A stretch of DNA of 26,225 nt, taken from NCBI GenBank assembly GCA_011390695.1, contig JAABRW010000114.1, positions 1-26,225 on the forward strand, in the 5' to 3' direction. This document shows, piece by piece, positions 1-7,478 of the stretch. Position 1 is the stretch's first letter, and each line of letters starts with the position of its first letter. The notes under the pieces were generated by a model. That model saw only the letters and a program-made list of their open reading frames with translations. It did no database searches and was not told the origin of the DNA. The DNA comes from Desulfotignum sp. (GTDB lineage: Bacteria; Desulfobacterota; Desulfobacteria; Desulfobacterales; Desulfobacteraceae). A program made the translations under genes and the position numbers.

Positions 1-1614
1 AATGGCATGGGATTCAAGGTAATCTTTTATCTGCAGGGGGGAATAGGATGGATATCTCTGCAAGACCAGGGCACTGATTCCGGCCACATACGGGGCAGCT
101 GCAGATGTGCCGTAAAAAGGGTGGTCATATGACACGGTTGACACCCCGTCAGGAGCAACCAGATCAGGTTTGATCAGGCCGCCTTCAGCCGGCCCCTGGC
201 TGCTGAAATCTTCTATGACATATGGGTTGTAATAGGGCACCGCCCCTACTGAAATCACATTTTTATTGCCATTTGGTGCGCCGGTTTTGATTGTTTCTGA
301 AGGGCTGTTGTATTCCAGGTTGGCAATGTTTTTATACCCTATCATTATGGTCAGATTCTGACTGCCGCCGGCATATTTTTTTACGGCGATGCTGTACCGG
401 TAACCGGCAAAGGGGGTTACCCTGCATGCTTCCAAACCGAGACCGGTTACCAGCTGGTCCTGCTCGGAACTGGCAACAACCTTGCCGGTGGTTTCATTAT
501 AAATAAACAGATCATAGTCGTCCCGGGATATAAAGTCATTTTCTGTTTCCCATGCCAGGACAATATAGATCGGTTCATCATACGCAAGAAAGGTGATTTC
601 ATTGCGTTCATCCTCTCCCAGATAATTATGCCATCCATCTTTGTCTGGATCAAAAAAAAAGCCATCCCACCTGGCCTGGGCGGAATTCCCGGCGGCCTGT
701 ACCCAGGCAGTGCCTCTGGAAACAGCCTGATCGACCGTGTGATTTATGGATGCTTCTATTTCTGAGAGTTCCGTTAACAGGGTTTGTGCATATAACTGGC
801 TGTAATAGGATGAATGCAGCACATGATAAATATAATAACAATAGGTTCTCAGGTTCAGCGCCATGGAACTGCTTATTATGTCCACCCGCTGCTGTTCCAG
901 CCAACTGACGGCAGACGGGTAGTCAACATCCATATCTGCCACATTAACCAGATAAAGATCTGCCCCAGGTGCCACATCATGAAGGATTTCAGCACAGGCG
1001 GTTCCATGCACGGTAGAATAAAAGTCGGAACTGGAGCCTGTGTATACTGCGGTTGTATTTTCAGGCAATTCAGAACCGATAAGATTTTCATAACCTGAAA
1101 AGCCAAGATCCAGAACCCCGGCCCGGACACCATTTCCCGTAATGCCGTTATCCTGCCAGTTGTTTACATTGCCGACAGCAAGTCCTTCCGACCGGACACT
1201 GCCCCCCAAAGACCCCGGCGGGGTCGGCAGCTTTATCAGTTTTATCTCTTTCCATGCAGCCAGCTCTTTTATCCTTTCTGCAGGCAGAAATACCTGTACC
1301 CTGTTGAATGCGTGGTTGCCGATGAACCCGTTCAAACCGGTTACTCTGGTTTCCAGTTCATCAATAATTGATGGGGAAAGATCAGATAAATGGTGGCGGT
1401 CCATGACAACTATGATTTTAATTATATCTTCGGATACTGCTGCTTCACCTGATTGTTCTGATGAATCAAATTGGTGAAAATCCATGGTTTCCTGTCCCGG
1501 GTGAGACGGGGCTGTGCGTTCATGCAGCAAGGGGCCGATTTTATTATCCACTTCACTGGAAATACCAATTACCGGGATTGAACATGCGAGCAAAATGATA
1601 AGCAGTTTTTTTAT
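1..1614 (-). CDS. Subtilisin-like serine protease (S8 family), C-terminus beyond window
   Basis: Exported subtilase, about 538 residues visible, running off the left window edge. Counting from an ATA codon at 1614, the catalytic Asp is D169 (VLDLGF), the His is H203 (STVHGTACAEIL, followed by DVAPGA), the oxyanion Asn is N310 (VQAAGNSA) and the Ser is S504 (YGTSAAAPYVAG). The whole triad is in one uninterrupted frame. The protein begins KKLLIILLACSIPVIGIS, a typical Sec signal peptide. About 190 residues separate N310 and S504, more than in a minimal subtilase; they include a beta-rich, acidic insert resembling a PPC-type domain. No ATG, GTG or TTG sits at the expected start. The candidates are ATA at 1614, with AGGGA 6 nt upstream, or ATT at 1644, with GAGGGAGG 4 nt upstream. 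The first would be a textbook MKKLL start if ATA were ATG. The family is secure; the start is not. It may be T2SS cargo (inference). Confidence 0.9.
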   Translation of the reverse strand, partial: MKKLLIILLACSIPVIGISSEVDNKIGPLLHERTAPSHPGQETMDFHQFDSSEQSGEAAVSEDIIKIIVVMDRHHLSDLSPSIIDELETRVTGLNGFIGNHAFNRVQVFLPAERIKELAAWKEIKLIKLPTPPGSLGGSVRSEGLAVGNVNNWQDNGITGNGVRAGVLDLGFSGYENLIGSELPENTTAVYTGSSSDFYSTVHGTACAEILHDVAPGADLYLVNVADMDVDYPSAVSWLEQQRVDIISSSMALNLRTYCYYIYHVLHSSYYSQLYAQTLLTELSEIEASINHTVDQAVSRGTAWVQAAGNSAQARWDGFFFDPDKDGWHNYLGEDERNEITFLAYDEPIYIVLAWETENDFISRDDYDLFIYNETTGKVVASSEQDQLVTGLGLEACRVTPFAGYRYSIAVKKYAGGSQNLTIMIGYKNIANLEYNSPSETIKTGAPNGNKNVISVGAVPYYNPYVIEDFSSQGPAEGGLIKPDLVAPDGVSTVSYDHPFYGTSAAAPYVAGISALVLQRYPSYSPLQIKDYLESHAI

Positions 1615-1648
1615 GGTATATCCCTGTTTTTCGTATTGAAAAATATTG

Positions 1649-1656
1649 CCTCCCTC
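1649..1656 (-). promoter_or_regulatory. Strong Shine-Dalgarno-like GAGGGAGG upstream of the subtilase
   Basis: GAGGGAGG on the minus strand lies 4 nt before an in-frame ATT (1644-1642) and 34 nt before the ATA at 1614. An in-frame TAG lies just upstream, so the reading frame opens here. The site supports a start close by, but no standard start codon follows it in the protease frame. Confidence 0.4.
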
Positions 1657-1707
1657 TAACTAACATTTTTGGTATCGCAGCGTTGACGCTGCAGGTGAAA
1701 AGGTTTG

Positions 1708-1744
1708 CCCGGAAGCCGCAGTCGGTGGTACTGCGGCTTCCGGG
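1708..1744 (-). terminator. Perfect 15-bp hairpin, probable terminator
   Basis: The arms at 1708-1722 and 1730-1744 are exact reverse complements (15 bp, G+C-rich) around a 7-nt loop. The hairpin lies about 50 nt past the stop of the 863-residue secreted protein gene and about 50 nt before the protease gene on the same strand, so it probably ends the upstream transcript. On the minus strand the stem is followed by CAAACCTTTTC, a weak and offset T-run, so it is not a canonical intrinsic terminator. It could also be an mRNA-stabilising structure. Confidence 0.5.
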
Positions 1745-1794
1745 TAGGACTGCCGTATATGCCCCATATGATAGGGAATCAGGCTTCTTGTCTG

Positions 1795-4386
1795 TCAATA
1801 CTCTTCTGTCCGGTACACCTCTCCTAAATTGTTCCAATAGGTCCAGGTGCCGGTCTTTTCTCCGTTGTCATACATGCCTTCCAGAGATTTGAGCAGGTTG
1901 TCGGATGTGGAATAAATGTGATATCTCGTCCATAATCCGTGTTTGACCCCTTCTTTGTACCGCTGGTCTTCTTCTTTGACACCGTCGCTCCTCCAGCTTT
2001 CCCAGAGCCCGTCCAGTTTATCATCTTTGAAGCTTCCTATTGAACCTATATTACCATCTTCGTAATATAATTTCCAGACACCCTGACGATTGCCGGCAGT
2101 ATAAGATCCCTCACTGGCCATGTTGCCGTTGTCCCAGCGGCTCACCCAGGCGCCTTCCCGCAGGTCATTTTGGTAACTGCCTTTTCTGTCAATTGCGCCG
2201 TTTTTGTGAAAGGATTCATAGGTTCCCTGTTTTATCCCTTTGCCGTCAACCCAGTAGCGTTCCTTGAGATCGGGGCTGTCACTGTGGGGATTGTGATAGG
2301 TTTCAACCAGGGTGAGATCCTGACTGAAGACCACGTTGACATATTGGAAATCCACATATTCCCAGTCATCTCCCACCTTGGTCAGGACATTGAATCCCAA
2401 AAGATTGTCTCCTGGAACCAGGTCAATTTTCCAGTCTCCGTCAAAAGGCAGGCGTTCTCCATCCCTGTAAATGGAGATGCCGGTCGATACCTCCCCGTCT
2501 CCGGAACTGGAAAATCTGACTTTTGCATCAGTGAATACCTGGTTTTCCCCCAATGGTTTGAATTCACTCGTATCTTCATCCCGATATAAAAGCTGGTACC
2601 CTGGAAACAGATCATTGCCGATGGTGCCGTCTTTGACTTCCTGCCACCGCTGGGCGATGTTTTCCCAGGAAATCAGGGTGGATTTGGCCAAAAACATGAT
2701 GGTTTCATAATCTTTGCCTTTGCCGGCCTGGATGTCTTCCCAGTTGGCCCCGGAGGAATAGGGGTCAAATGCGCCGTTGCTGAAATAGATCAGCCTGTCG
2801 TCACGCCCCGGGTAATTGGGATCGGCAATATGCAGGGCATCCCGGGTCACGGACCAGACGATCATGGCATGGCCCCCGCCGGCATCGCTGTAAATGCCGA
2901 CAAACTGCGGTTCCTTTTCCGTCAGGAGCATGGCCAGGGCAAACATGTTTCTGGTGCCTTCCGGCCCTATGGCTGGTACATCAACCAGCTCCCACTGGTT
3001 GTTGATGAGTTTCCAGACCCGTCCCTGGGCCTGGCTCCAGAATGTTATTTCAAAACTCTCCCAGTCCATATCTTCCTGCAGTACGGAACAGAACCGGTAG
3101 GCATAGGAATCATCCTCCCACAGATCCGGGGTTGCCTGGTCGCTGAAATTGTTGTCATAGCTGCCCCATAAAGGCTGATTTCCTTCAGGTTTGGCGGTAA
3201 AATACCACAGCGCACCCAAAGACTGGCCTGCGCAGTGGCCTTTAGGGGCGATATAGGATCCCCGGTTGACAAAGCTCCAGTCGTCCACGCCGGGATAGAA
3301 ATCCGATCTTATCCCTTCGGACAGATAGGCATCCAGGACGGACTGGGCAATGCCGGTGACAACAAGGTCGCTGAAGTGGCGGGTGGAAACAGTGATAGAT
3401 TCCGAATCAGCAGATATGAGCTGCATCGGTTCAAGGGTTCCCTGGTCTTCATGGTAGTAAAAGGCCATGGCAAAATAGTCCTCCGGCACCTGCACCGGAA
3501 TTTTCACGATCATGGTTTCTTCGGAATATGCCCCCCCGTTTTCCACCGTGATCATGGGGGTGAGCGGTTCAAACAGATCCCCGAAGGTATGGCTTTCCAC
3601 CGGTGCTGATGAGACCCGGAACGGGGTGGTGTCAGTGTAGGCCCCCGGCGGCACAGTAATCTCCATGCCGTGGAGCGGATGCGCAGGATCAGTGATCTGG
3701 ATCACGTCACCTGTGGGAGGGATATCTTTAGAGGAAAGCGCGGCAGACTCCCCTAAAACCACGCCAGGGAGCTGTTTTTTCAAAAAGGTGTCAATATAGC
3801 TTATTGCCTGGGCAACCGTGGCGGCATCATCGGTCACGCCAAGGCCTGTGGTGCCCATCTGGGTGACGGTTTGCCAGCCTGCCGGCGGCTTATTGACGTT
3901 TTTTGCCATGTGGTCGGATACCTTAACCCGGTTGGTGAACTGATTGTATGCCGCCACGGTTGCCGCATCATCCGGGTTATGGAACGGCCCGTCCGGTGCA
4001 TAGTCGTTGATGGCCCCCACCAGATCCGCAACAACCGATCCCCGGGATCTGTCCCCGGCCAGTTGGTTTACCCAGTATGCAATACCGTCAGGATCCACGG
4101 CTGCAGTCTTGTTAAGGGTGTTCAGATAGATGTGCGCGATAAAGGCCTGGTCAGAATCCAGGCTCGTGCCGAAATAATCTTTGGCAGCATCTGTGGCCAG
4201 CATTTCAGCTGCGGCGGCGGCCACACCATGCTGTTTCTGCCAGTAGGCATTTCCGTCCCCCTCTGATGCCCTGCCGAAAATGGATACATACAGCTGGGAT
4301 ACCTGGGTCTGGGTCAGACCGGCCCAGGCGGACGTGCAGAACAATACAGTCAAAAGCACAGCAGCAATAGTGATTTTCAATTTCAT
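1795..4386 (-). CDS. Secreted multidomain protein: DUF4214, papain-like peptidase region, MORN-type repeats
   Basis: An 863-residue exported protein. Residues 1-22 form a clean signal peptide (ending TSAWA). Residues ~25-150 match the DUF4214 pattern (LYVSIFGRASEGDGNAYW, then DPDGIAYWVNQL). Residues ~225-345 look like a beta-rich ZU5-like domain. Residues ~365-560 look like a papain-like peptidase: C385 in GHCAGQS, H506 in GGHAMIVW and D522/N524 in IADPN have the order and spacing expected of a Cys-His-Asp/Asn centre. The last ~160 residues are MORN-variant repeats, recurring as G-x-W-x(6)-G units such as REGAWVSRWDNGN and RQGVWKLYYEDGN. GAGGA sits 6 nt before the ATG. DUF4214 occurs in secreted and surface proteins, and proximity to the T2SS makes export by that route plausible. 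Peptidase activity is inferred from motifs only. Confidence 0.85.
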   Translation of the reverse strand: MKLKITIAAVLLTVLFCTSAWAGLTQTQVSQLYVSIFGRASEGDGNAYWQKQHGVAAAAAEMLATDAAKDYFGTSLDSDQAFIAHIYLNTLNKTAAVDPDGIAYWVNQLAGDRSRGSVVADLVGAINDYAPDGPFHNPDDAATVAAYNQFTNRVKVSDHMAKNVNKPPAGWQTVTQMGTTGLGVTDDAATVAQAISYIDTFLKKQLPGVVLGESAALSSKDIPPTGDVIQITDPAHPLHGMEITVPPGAYTDTTPFRVSSAPVESHTFGDLFEPLTPMITVENGGAYSEETMIVKIPVQVPEDYFAMAFYYHEDQGTLEPMQLISADSESITVSTRHFSDLVVTGIAQSVLDAYLSEGIRSDFYPGVDDWSFVNRGSYIAPKGHCAGQSLGALWYFTAKPEGNQPLWGSYDNNFSDQATPDLWEDDSYAYRFCSVLQEDMDWESFEITFWSQAQGRVWKLINNQWELVDVPAIGPEGTRNMFALAMLLTEKEPQFVGIYSDAGGGHAMIVWSVTRDALHIADPNYPGRDDRLIYFSNGAFDPYSSGANWEDIQAGKGKDYETIMFLAKSTLISWENIAQRWQEVKDGTIGNDLFPGYQLLYRDEDTSEFKPLGENQVFTDAKVRFSSSGDGEVSTGISIYRDGERLPFDGDWKIDLVPGDNLLGFNVLTKVGDDWEYVDFQYVNVVFSQDLTLVETYHNPHSDSPDLKERYWVDGKGIKQGTYESFHKNGAIDRKGSYQNDLREGAWVSRWDNGNMASEGSYTAGNRQGVWKLYYEDGNIGSIGSFKDDKLDGLWESWRSDGVKEEDQRYKEGVKHGLWTRYHIYSTSDNLLKSLEGMYDNGEKTGTWTYWNNLGEVYRTEEY

Positions 4387-4445
4387 GCTTATTCCTCATA
4401 TAAAAGTTTGGTGGTTTATGGCGCCCCAAATAGCACGGATTGTTG

Positions 4446-4472
4446 TTAATATGGAATCCTGGTTTTTGTCAA
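4446..4472 (-). promoter_or_regulatory. Candidate sigma-70 promoter for the 863-residue secreted protein gene
   Basis: On the minus strand a perfect -35 TTGACA (4467-4472) is followed, after a short 15-nt spacer, by TATTAA (4446-4451, 4 of 6 matches). It lies about 60 nt upstream of the start codon, in the 218-nt divergent gap. The short spacer lowers confidence. Confidence 0.3.
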
Positions 4473-4543
4473 GAAAATTGGGCCAAGCATGCAGAATTCT
4501 CTGTAATATCCAGACGCTCTGTGGTAAAAGGAACAGGTTGTGT

Positions 4544-4571
4544 TTGCTGTAAACAAATACAAAGATATTCT
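4544..4571 (+). promoter_or_regulatory. Weak candidate promoter for the DUF6447-like gene
   Basis: TTGCTG (4544-4549) and TATTCT (4566-4571) are separated by 16 nt, about 35 nt before the small gene. Both hexamers are imperfect. A small inverted repeat, TGTTT-N5-AAACA, at 4541-4555 overlaps the -35 and could be an operator. The assignment rests on position and weak matches. Confidence 0.25.
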
Positions 4572-4604
4572 AACTTGTTAATATATTAAGGAGATGAAAA
4601 AATT

Positions 4605-4802
4605 ATGCCCATGATCACCATAGACGGCACTGAATATGATACAGAACAGTTGTCTGATGAAGCCAAGGCACAGTTGATCTCCATCCAGTTTGTGGACCGG
4701 AAGATTGAAGAGCTTAAAAATGAGACCACCGTTCTCCAGACCGCCCGCAAGGTATATGCCAGCACCCTTTCCAATATTTTGAACCAGGGCAAATCCAACT
4801 GA
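4605..4802 (+). CDS. Small DUF6447-like protein
   Basis: A 65-residue acidic protein without signal peptide or membrane segment. It begins MPMITIDGTEYDTEQLSDEAKAQ, then continues with a helix (QFVDRKIEELKNE, LQTARKVYASTLSNIL) that looks amphipathic or coiled-coil. From memory it resembles the DUF6447 family, whose members share the ITIDG-x-EY-DxxxLSxEAKAQL opening and a LQTARxAY stretch; function is unknown. AAGGAG lies 11 nt upstream of the chosen ATG, a rather long spacing. A second in-frame ATG at 4611 would shorten the protein by two residues. It is transcribed divergently from the large secreted protein and stands alone before the epimerase gene. Confidence 0.75.
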   Translation: MPMITIDGTEYDTEQLSDEAKAQLISIQFVDRKIEELKNETTVLQTARKVYASTLSNILNQGKSN

Positions 4803-4881
4803 AAATCAGAGCACCGGACCCGGATCTTTCCGGCATCTTCGGCAGTCGGCCGGGCGAAGATACGCTCATAATGGTTTCTGC

Positions 4882-5868
4882 ATGCATATTTTTTTAACCG
4901 GCGCCACCGGCTTTATCGGCAGGGTATTGTGCCGGCATCTGGAAAAAACAGGTGCCGGTCTTACGTGTGTGATGCAAAAACCTGCCGCAGGCATGCCGGA
5001 TAATCATTTTCTCGGCACCCGACGGTGTTTTGTGGGGCGCATAGGTGCGCATACCGATTTTGGCGGGTATCTGGAGCAGACAGATGTGGTGATCCATGCG
5101 GCAGGGTGTGCCCACATGCCGACCAGGTCGGATTATGATATGCTGGAGATGTTTTTTGAGGTGAATCTGCACGCCACAAAAAACCTTGCGCTCCAGGCAG
5201 CACAAAAGGGTGTGCGCCGTTTTGTTTATATCAGCTCCGCCGCTGTCATGGGCAGGTCAAGCAGCGGCCGCCCGCCCTTTTGCGAAAAAGATGTGCCGGC
5301 CCCTTACAACAGCTACACATTGTCCAAATTCAGGGCGGAACAGGAACTGGAAACCATTGCTGAACAAACCGGCATGGAGGTTGTTATCCTGCGGCCGCCC
5401 CTGGTCTACGGACCTGGTGTCAAGGCCAATTTTCTGAAACTTCTGGATCTGGTACATACCGGTCTGCCCCTGCCTTTTGCCGGTATCAATAATGCCAGAA
5501 GCTTCATCTGTCTGGACAATCTGATGGATATCATCGAAAAGTGTGCTGTCCATGCAAATATCGGATCGCGCACCTTTCTGGTGAGTGACGGCAACCCCAT
5601 ATCAACCCCGCAGCTGCTGACCCATATTTCCGCCGCCATGGGAAAAAAGCCCCGCATGTTTGCTTTTCCGCCGCACCTGGTCAGGTCTGTATTGACCTTT
5701 TTGGGAAAAAAAGGGATATATGACCGTTTATGGGGGGATATGTCCCTGGATACCGGAAAGATACAAAAGGTTCTGGGCTGGCACCCGGTGATATCGGCTG
5801 ATGCAGGGATTTTACAGACTGTGGACTGGTATGTAAACCGGAAAAACGCCACACCCAAAGGTGAATAG
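4882..5868 (+). CDS. WbpV-like NAD-dependent epimerase/dehydratase (extended SDR)
   Basis: A 328-residue cytoplasmic sugar-nucleotide enzyme. TGATGFIG (6-13) is the dinucleotide-binding loop; ISSAA (117-121) and Y145-x3-K149 (YTLSK) form the catalytic centre; RPPLVYGPG (171-179) is the substrate-binding segment. The C-terminal pattern (SFICLDNL, SDGNPIST, DTGKIQKVLGWHP) recalls WbpV/WreQ-type enzymes, which work on UDP-4-keto or UDP-HexNAc sugars such as UDP-QuiNAc and are often encoded beside a WbpL-type transferase. The exact substrate cannot be read from sequence. No strong ribosome binding site precedes the ATG. A second, internally deleted homologue lies at 19760, and a scrap of a WbpL-type gene begins at the last base of this gene's stop codon. 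The gene therefore looks separated from its former operon partners. Confidence 0.85.
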   Translation: MHIFLTGATGFIGRVLCRHLEKTGAGLTCVMQKPAAGMPDNHFLGTRRCFVGRIGAHTDFGGYLEQTDVVIHAAGCAHMPTRSDYDMLEMFFEVNLHATKNLALQAAQKGVRRFVYISSAAVMGRSSSGRPPFCEKDVPAPYNSYTLSKFRAEQELETIAEQTGMEVVILRPPLVYGPGVKANFLKLLDLVHTGLPLPFAGINNARSFICLDNLMDIIEKCAVHANIGSRTFLVSDGNPISTPQLLTHISAAMGKKPRMFAFPPHLVRSVLTFLGKKGIYDRLWGDMSLDTGKIQKVLGWHPVISADAGILQTVDWYVNRKNATPKGE

Positions 5869-5893
5869 GTGATCCGTTTTGGGTGCAGCCTGT
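5868..5893 (+). pseudogene. 26-nt fragment of a WbpL-type glycosyltransferase gene
   Basis: This stretch matches 20377-20402, codons ~92-100 of the intact transferase (V-I-H-F-G-C-S-L), at 25 of 26 bases. Similarity stops abruptly at both ends: the left edge is the last base of the epimerase stop codon and the right edge abuts transposase-like debris. A chance match this long within one 26-kb window is very unlikely. I read it as a relic of a transferase gene that once followed this epimerase. Confidence 0.6.
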
Positions 5894-6047
5894 ATGGAAA
5901 AATATGTGAGTTGAGCTGGTCCGTGAAGATTCTCATGATCGCGTTTGATTTTCTGGAAAATCCCATGTCCCTGAGGAAAAGAACTACACAGGCAGGGGAA
6001 TGATGACCCATCAGTTCCGGCGCGATTACTGGATAACCCCTTGTGTT
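5892..6047 (-). mobile_element. Degenerate ISAzo13-type transposase fragment
   Basis: Reading leftward from 6047, the minus strand encodes NTRGYPV..ELMGHHSP..VV.FLRDMGFSRKSN. From memory of the ISAzo13 transposase family, this lines up position by position with the conserved STRxLAxEL-x-GHxVS-x-TVxxLLRELGYSLQAN stretch: T2, R3, V21, L25, R26, G29, S31 and N35 all coincide. About one frame later, near 5945-5892, a second frame carries KRDHENLHGPAQLTYFSI, resembling the family's next conserved block (RKTxEGxxHPDRxAQFxYIN). The fragment is short, frameshifted and lacks both ends and the catalytic DDE core, so it is dead. The call rests on remembered family consensus and needs a database search. 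Confidence 0.5.
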
Positions 6048-6173
6048 TATAAAACTGTAATGGTAATCTGCCCGAAACCGGAAGAAACTGTGGAATGAGA
6101 AACATTGTGATAGCACATGTCAAAACAGGTGCTGATACAGCCCGGTGTGGGAAAAAAGGGATAAAGCGGTCCT
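6048..6173 (+). other. Leader region of gspF, no gene seen
   Basis: With the two relics before it (5868-6047), this makes up the 305-nt gap between the epimerase and gspF. No convincing protein, RNA or strong promoter is visible. It presumably carries the gspF promoter, since gspF is no longer in the main gsp operon. AAGGGAT lies about 10 nt before the GTG start. Confidence 0.3.
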
Positions 6174-7409
6174 GTGGCGGTATTTGAATACAAAGCACTG
6201 AATACAAAGGGAAAACAGGTCCTTGGTATGGTGGATGCAGACAGTCTGCCGGCTGCCCGGTCCAGACTCCGGGACCGGCAGCTGTATCCGGTTTCTCTGG
6301 CCCAGGTCCGATCGGCCGCTGACGAAAAAGGCCAAAAACACAGAATAGACCTGTCCGGATTTCGCTTTTTCTCAAAAATCAGGTCCTCTGAAATCGCCAT
6401 GATCACCAGACTCATTGCCACCCTGTTGTCTGCCGGGTTTCCTTTGGTCAGGGCCGTAGCCACGGTGGCCGGTCAGACCCGGTCCCAGGCATTTCAAAAG
6501 GTGCTGTCCCGCATCAAGGATGCCATTGAAGAGGGCAGCAGTTTTGCCGACGCCCTCAGGCTCTATCCCCATGTGTTCTCCGGGGTGTATGTCAATATGG
6601 TGGCGGCAGGAGAATCTTCCGGCACCCTTGAGGTGGTGCTGGAGCGGCTGGCGGATTTTGCCGAGGGCAGGGAGGAGACCAGAAAAAAAATCCAGGCTGC
6701 TCTGGCATATCCCATGATCATGTCCGTTATCGGGTTTCTTGTTCTGGTGATTCTTCTGACCTATATTGTACCCGGTATCATTGCCATTTTTTCTGATATG
6801 AACCAGACCCTTCCTTTGCCCACGTTGATTCTGATCCGGGTGAGTGATTTTTTTACCGGGTTCTGGTGGGCGCTGATCCTGATGCCGGTTCTGGCGGGGC
6901 TGGGGATCTATATGATCCGGAAAACCGACAAGGGGGAGCTGTACACCGACCTTGTCGTGATCCGCCTTCCCGTTGCCGGCGGCCTGATCCGAAAATTGAT
7001 CGCAGCCCGGTTTTCCAGGACCCTGGGATCTTTGCTGGAAAACGGGGTGCCGCTGATGACCGCCTTGACAATTGCCAGAAAGATTGCCGGCAACCGGGTG
7101 ATATCGGATCTGATCCAAAAGGCCGCTGACGGGGTGGAGCAGGGCGGCGAGCTTGGGGCAGCGCTTTCCACCAGCCGGTATTTTCCCAGACTGGCTTCCC
7201 GCATGATCCAGGTGGGGGAAAAAAGCGGTGAACTGGAAAAAATGCTCGCCAAGACCGCAGACCTGTATGAAAGGGATGTCCAGGCGGCGGTGACGGCTGC
7301 CACAGCCCTGGTGGAACCGGTCATCATCCTGGTCATGGGGGTGGTGGTGGGCCTGATCATCCTGGCGGTCTGCCTGCCCATTGTTGAGATCAACCAGCTG
7401 GTCATGTAG
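6174..7409 (+). CDS. gspF: T2SS inner-membrane platform protein GspF
   Basis: A 411-residue polytopic protein of the T2SS inner-membrane platform, where it contacts the GspE ATPase and the GspL/GspM pair. The N-terminus (VFEYKALNTKGKQVLGMVDAD) is the family signature. Two GspF/PilC repeats follow: residues ~65-190 (ITRLIATLLSAGFPLVRAV, AAGESSGTLEVVLERLADF, QAALAYPMIM) and ~265-400 (ARFSRTLGSLLENGVPLMTAL, VGEKSGELEKML). Each is followed by hydrophobic membrane segments near 172-195, 220-240 and 380-405. The start is GTG. Length is normal for the family. What is odd is position: gspF usually follows gspE in the same operon, but here it is on the opposite strand and convergent to it, next to IS and transferase relics. 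Confidence 0.97.
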   Translation: MAVFEYKALNTKGKQVLGMVDADSLPAARSRLRDRQLYPVSLAQVRSAADEKGQKHRIDLSGFRFFSKIRSSEIAMITRLIATLLSAGFPLVRAVATVAGQTRSQAFQKVLSRIKDAIEEGSSFADALRLYPHVFSGVYVNMVAAGESSGTLEVVLERLADFAEGREETRKKIQAALAYPMIMSVIGFLVLVILLTYIVPGIIAIFSDMNQTLPLPTLILIRVSDFFTGFWWALILMPVLAGLGIYMIRKTDKGELYTDLVVIRLPVAGGLIRKLIAARFSRTLGSLLENGVPLMTALTIARKIAGNRVISDLIQKAADGVEQGGELGAALSTSRYFPRLASRMIQVGEKSGELEKMLAKTADLYERDVQAAVTAATALVEPVIILVMGVVVGLIILAVCLPIVEINQLVM

Positions 7410-7478
7410 GGGTCGAAGTTACCTTTTTTTACCTCTTTTTGATCACCCGGATGTGCACAGTCACACTTGTATGCGCAG

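Noticed and set aside
1..1614. Suspected frameshift in the subtilase gene
   Set aside because: Translation codon by codon, including the nine-T run near 652-660, keeps one open frame with all catalytic motifs; only the start is abnormal.
4594..4614. Six-codon frame overlapping the DUF6447-like start
   Set aside because: AAGGAG abuts its ATG with no spacing, and no attenuator-like structure follows; chance is enough.
4812..4850. CCGGA-TCTT-TCCGG hairpin after the DUF6447-like gene as a terminator
   Set aside because: Only a 5-bp stem with no following T-run; too weak to call.
6372..7118. Long minus-strand reading frame opposite gspF
   Set aside because: It is antisense to a clear gspF; its product is rich in H, Q, G and P with no motif, which is typical of a shadow frame.
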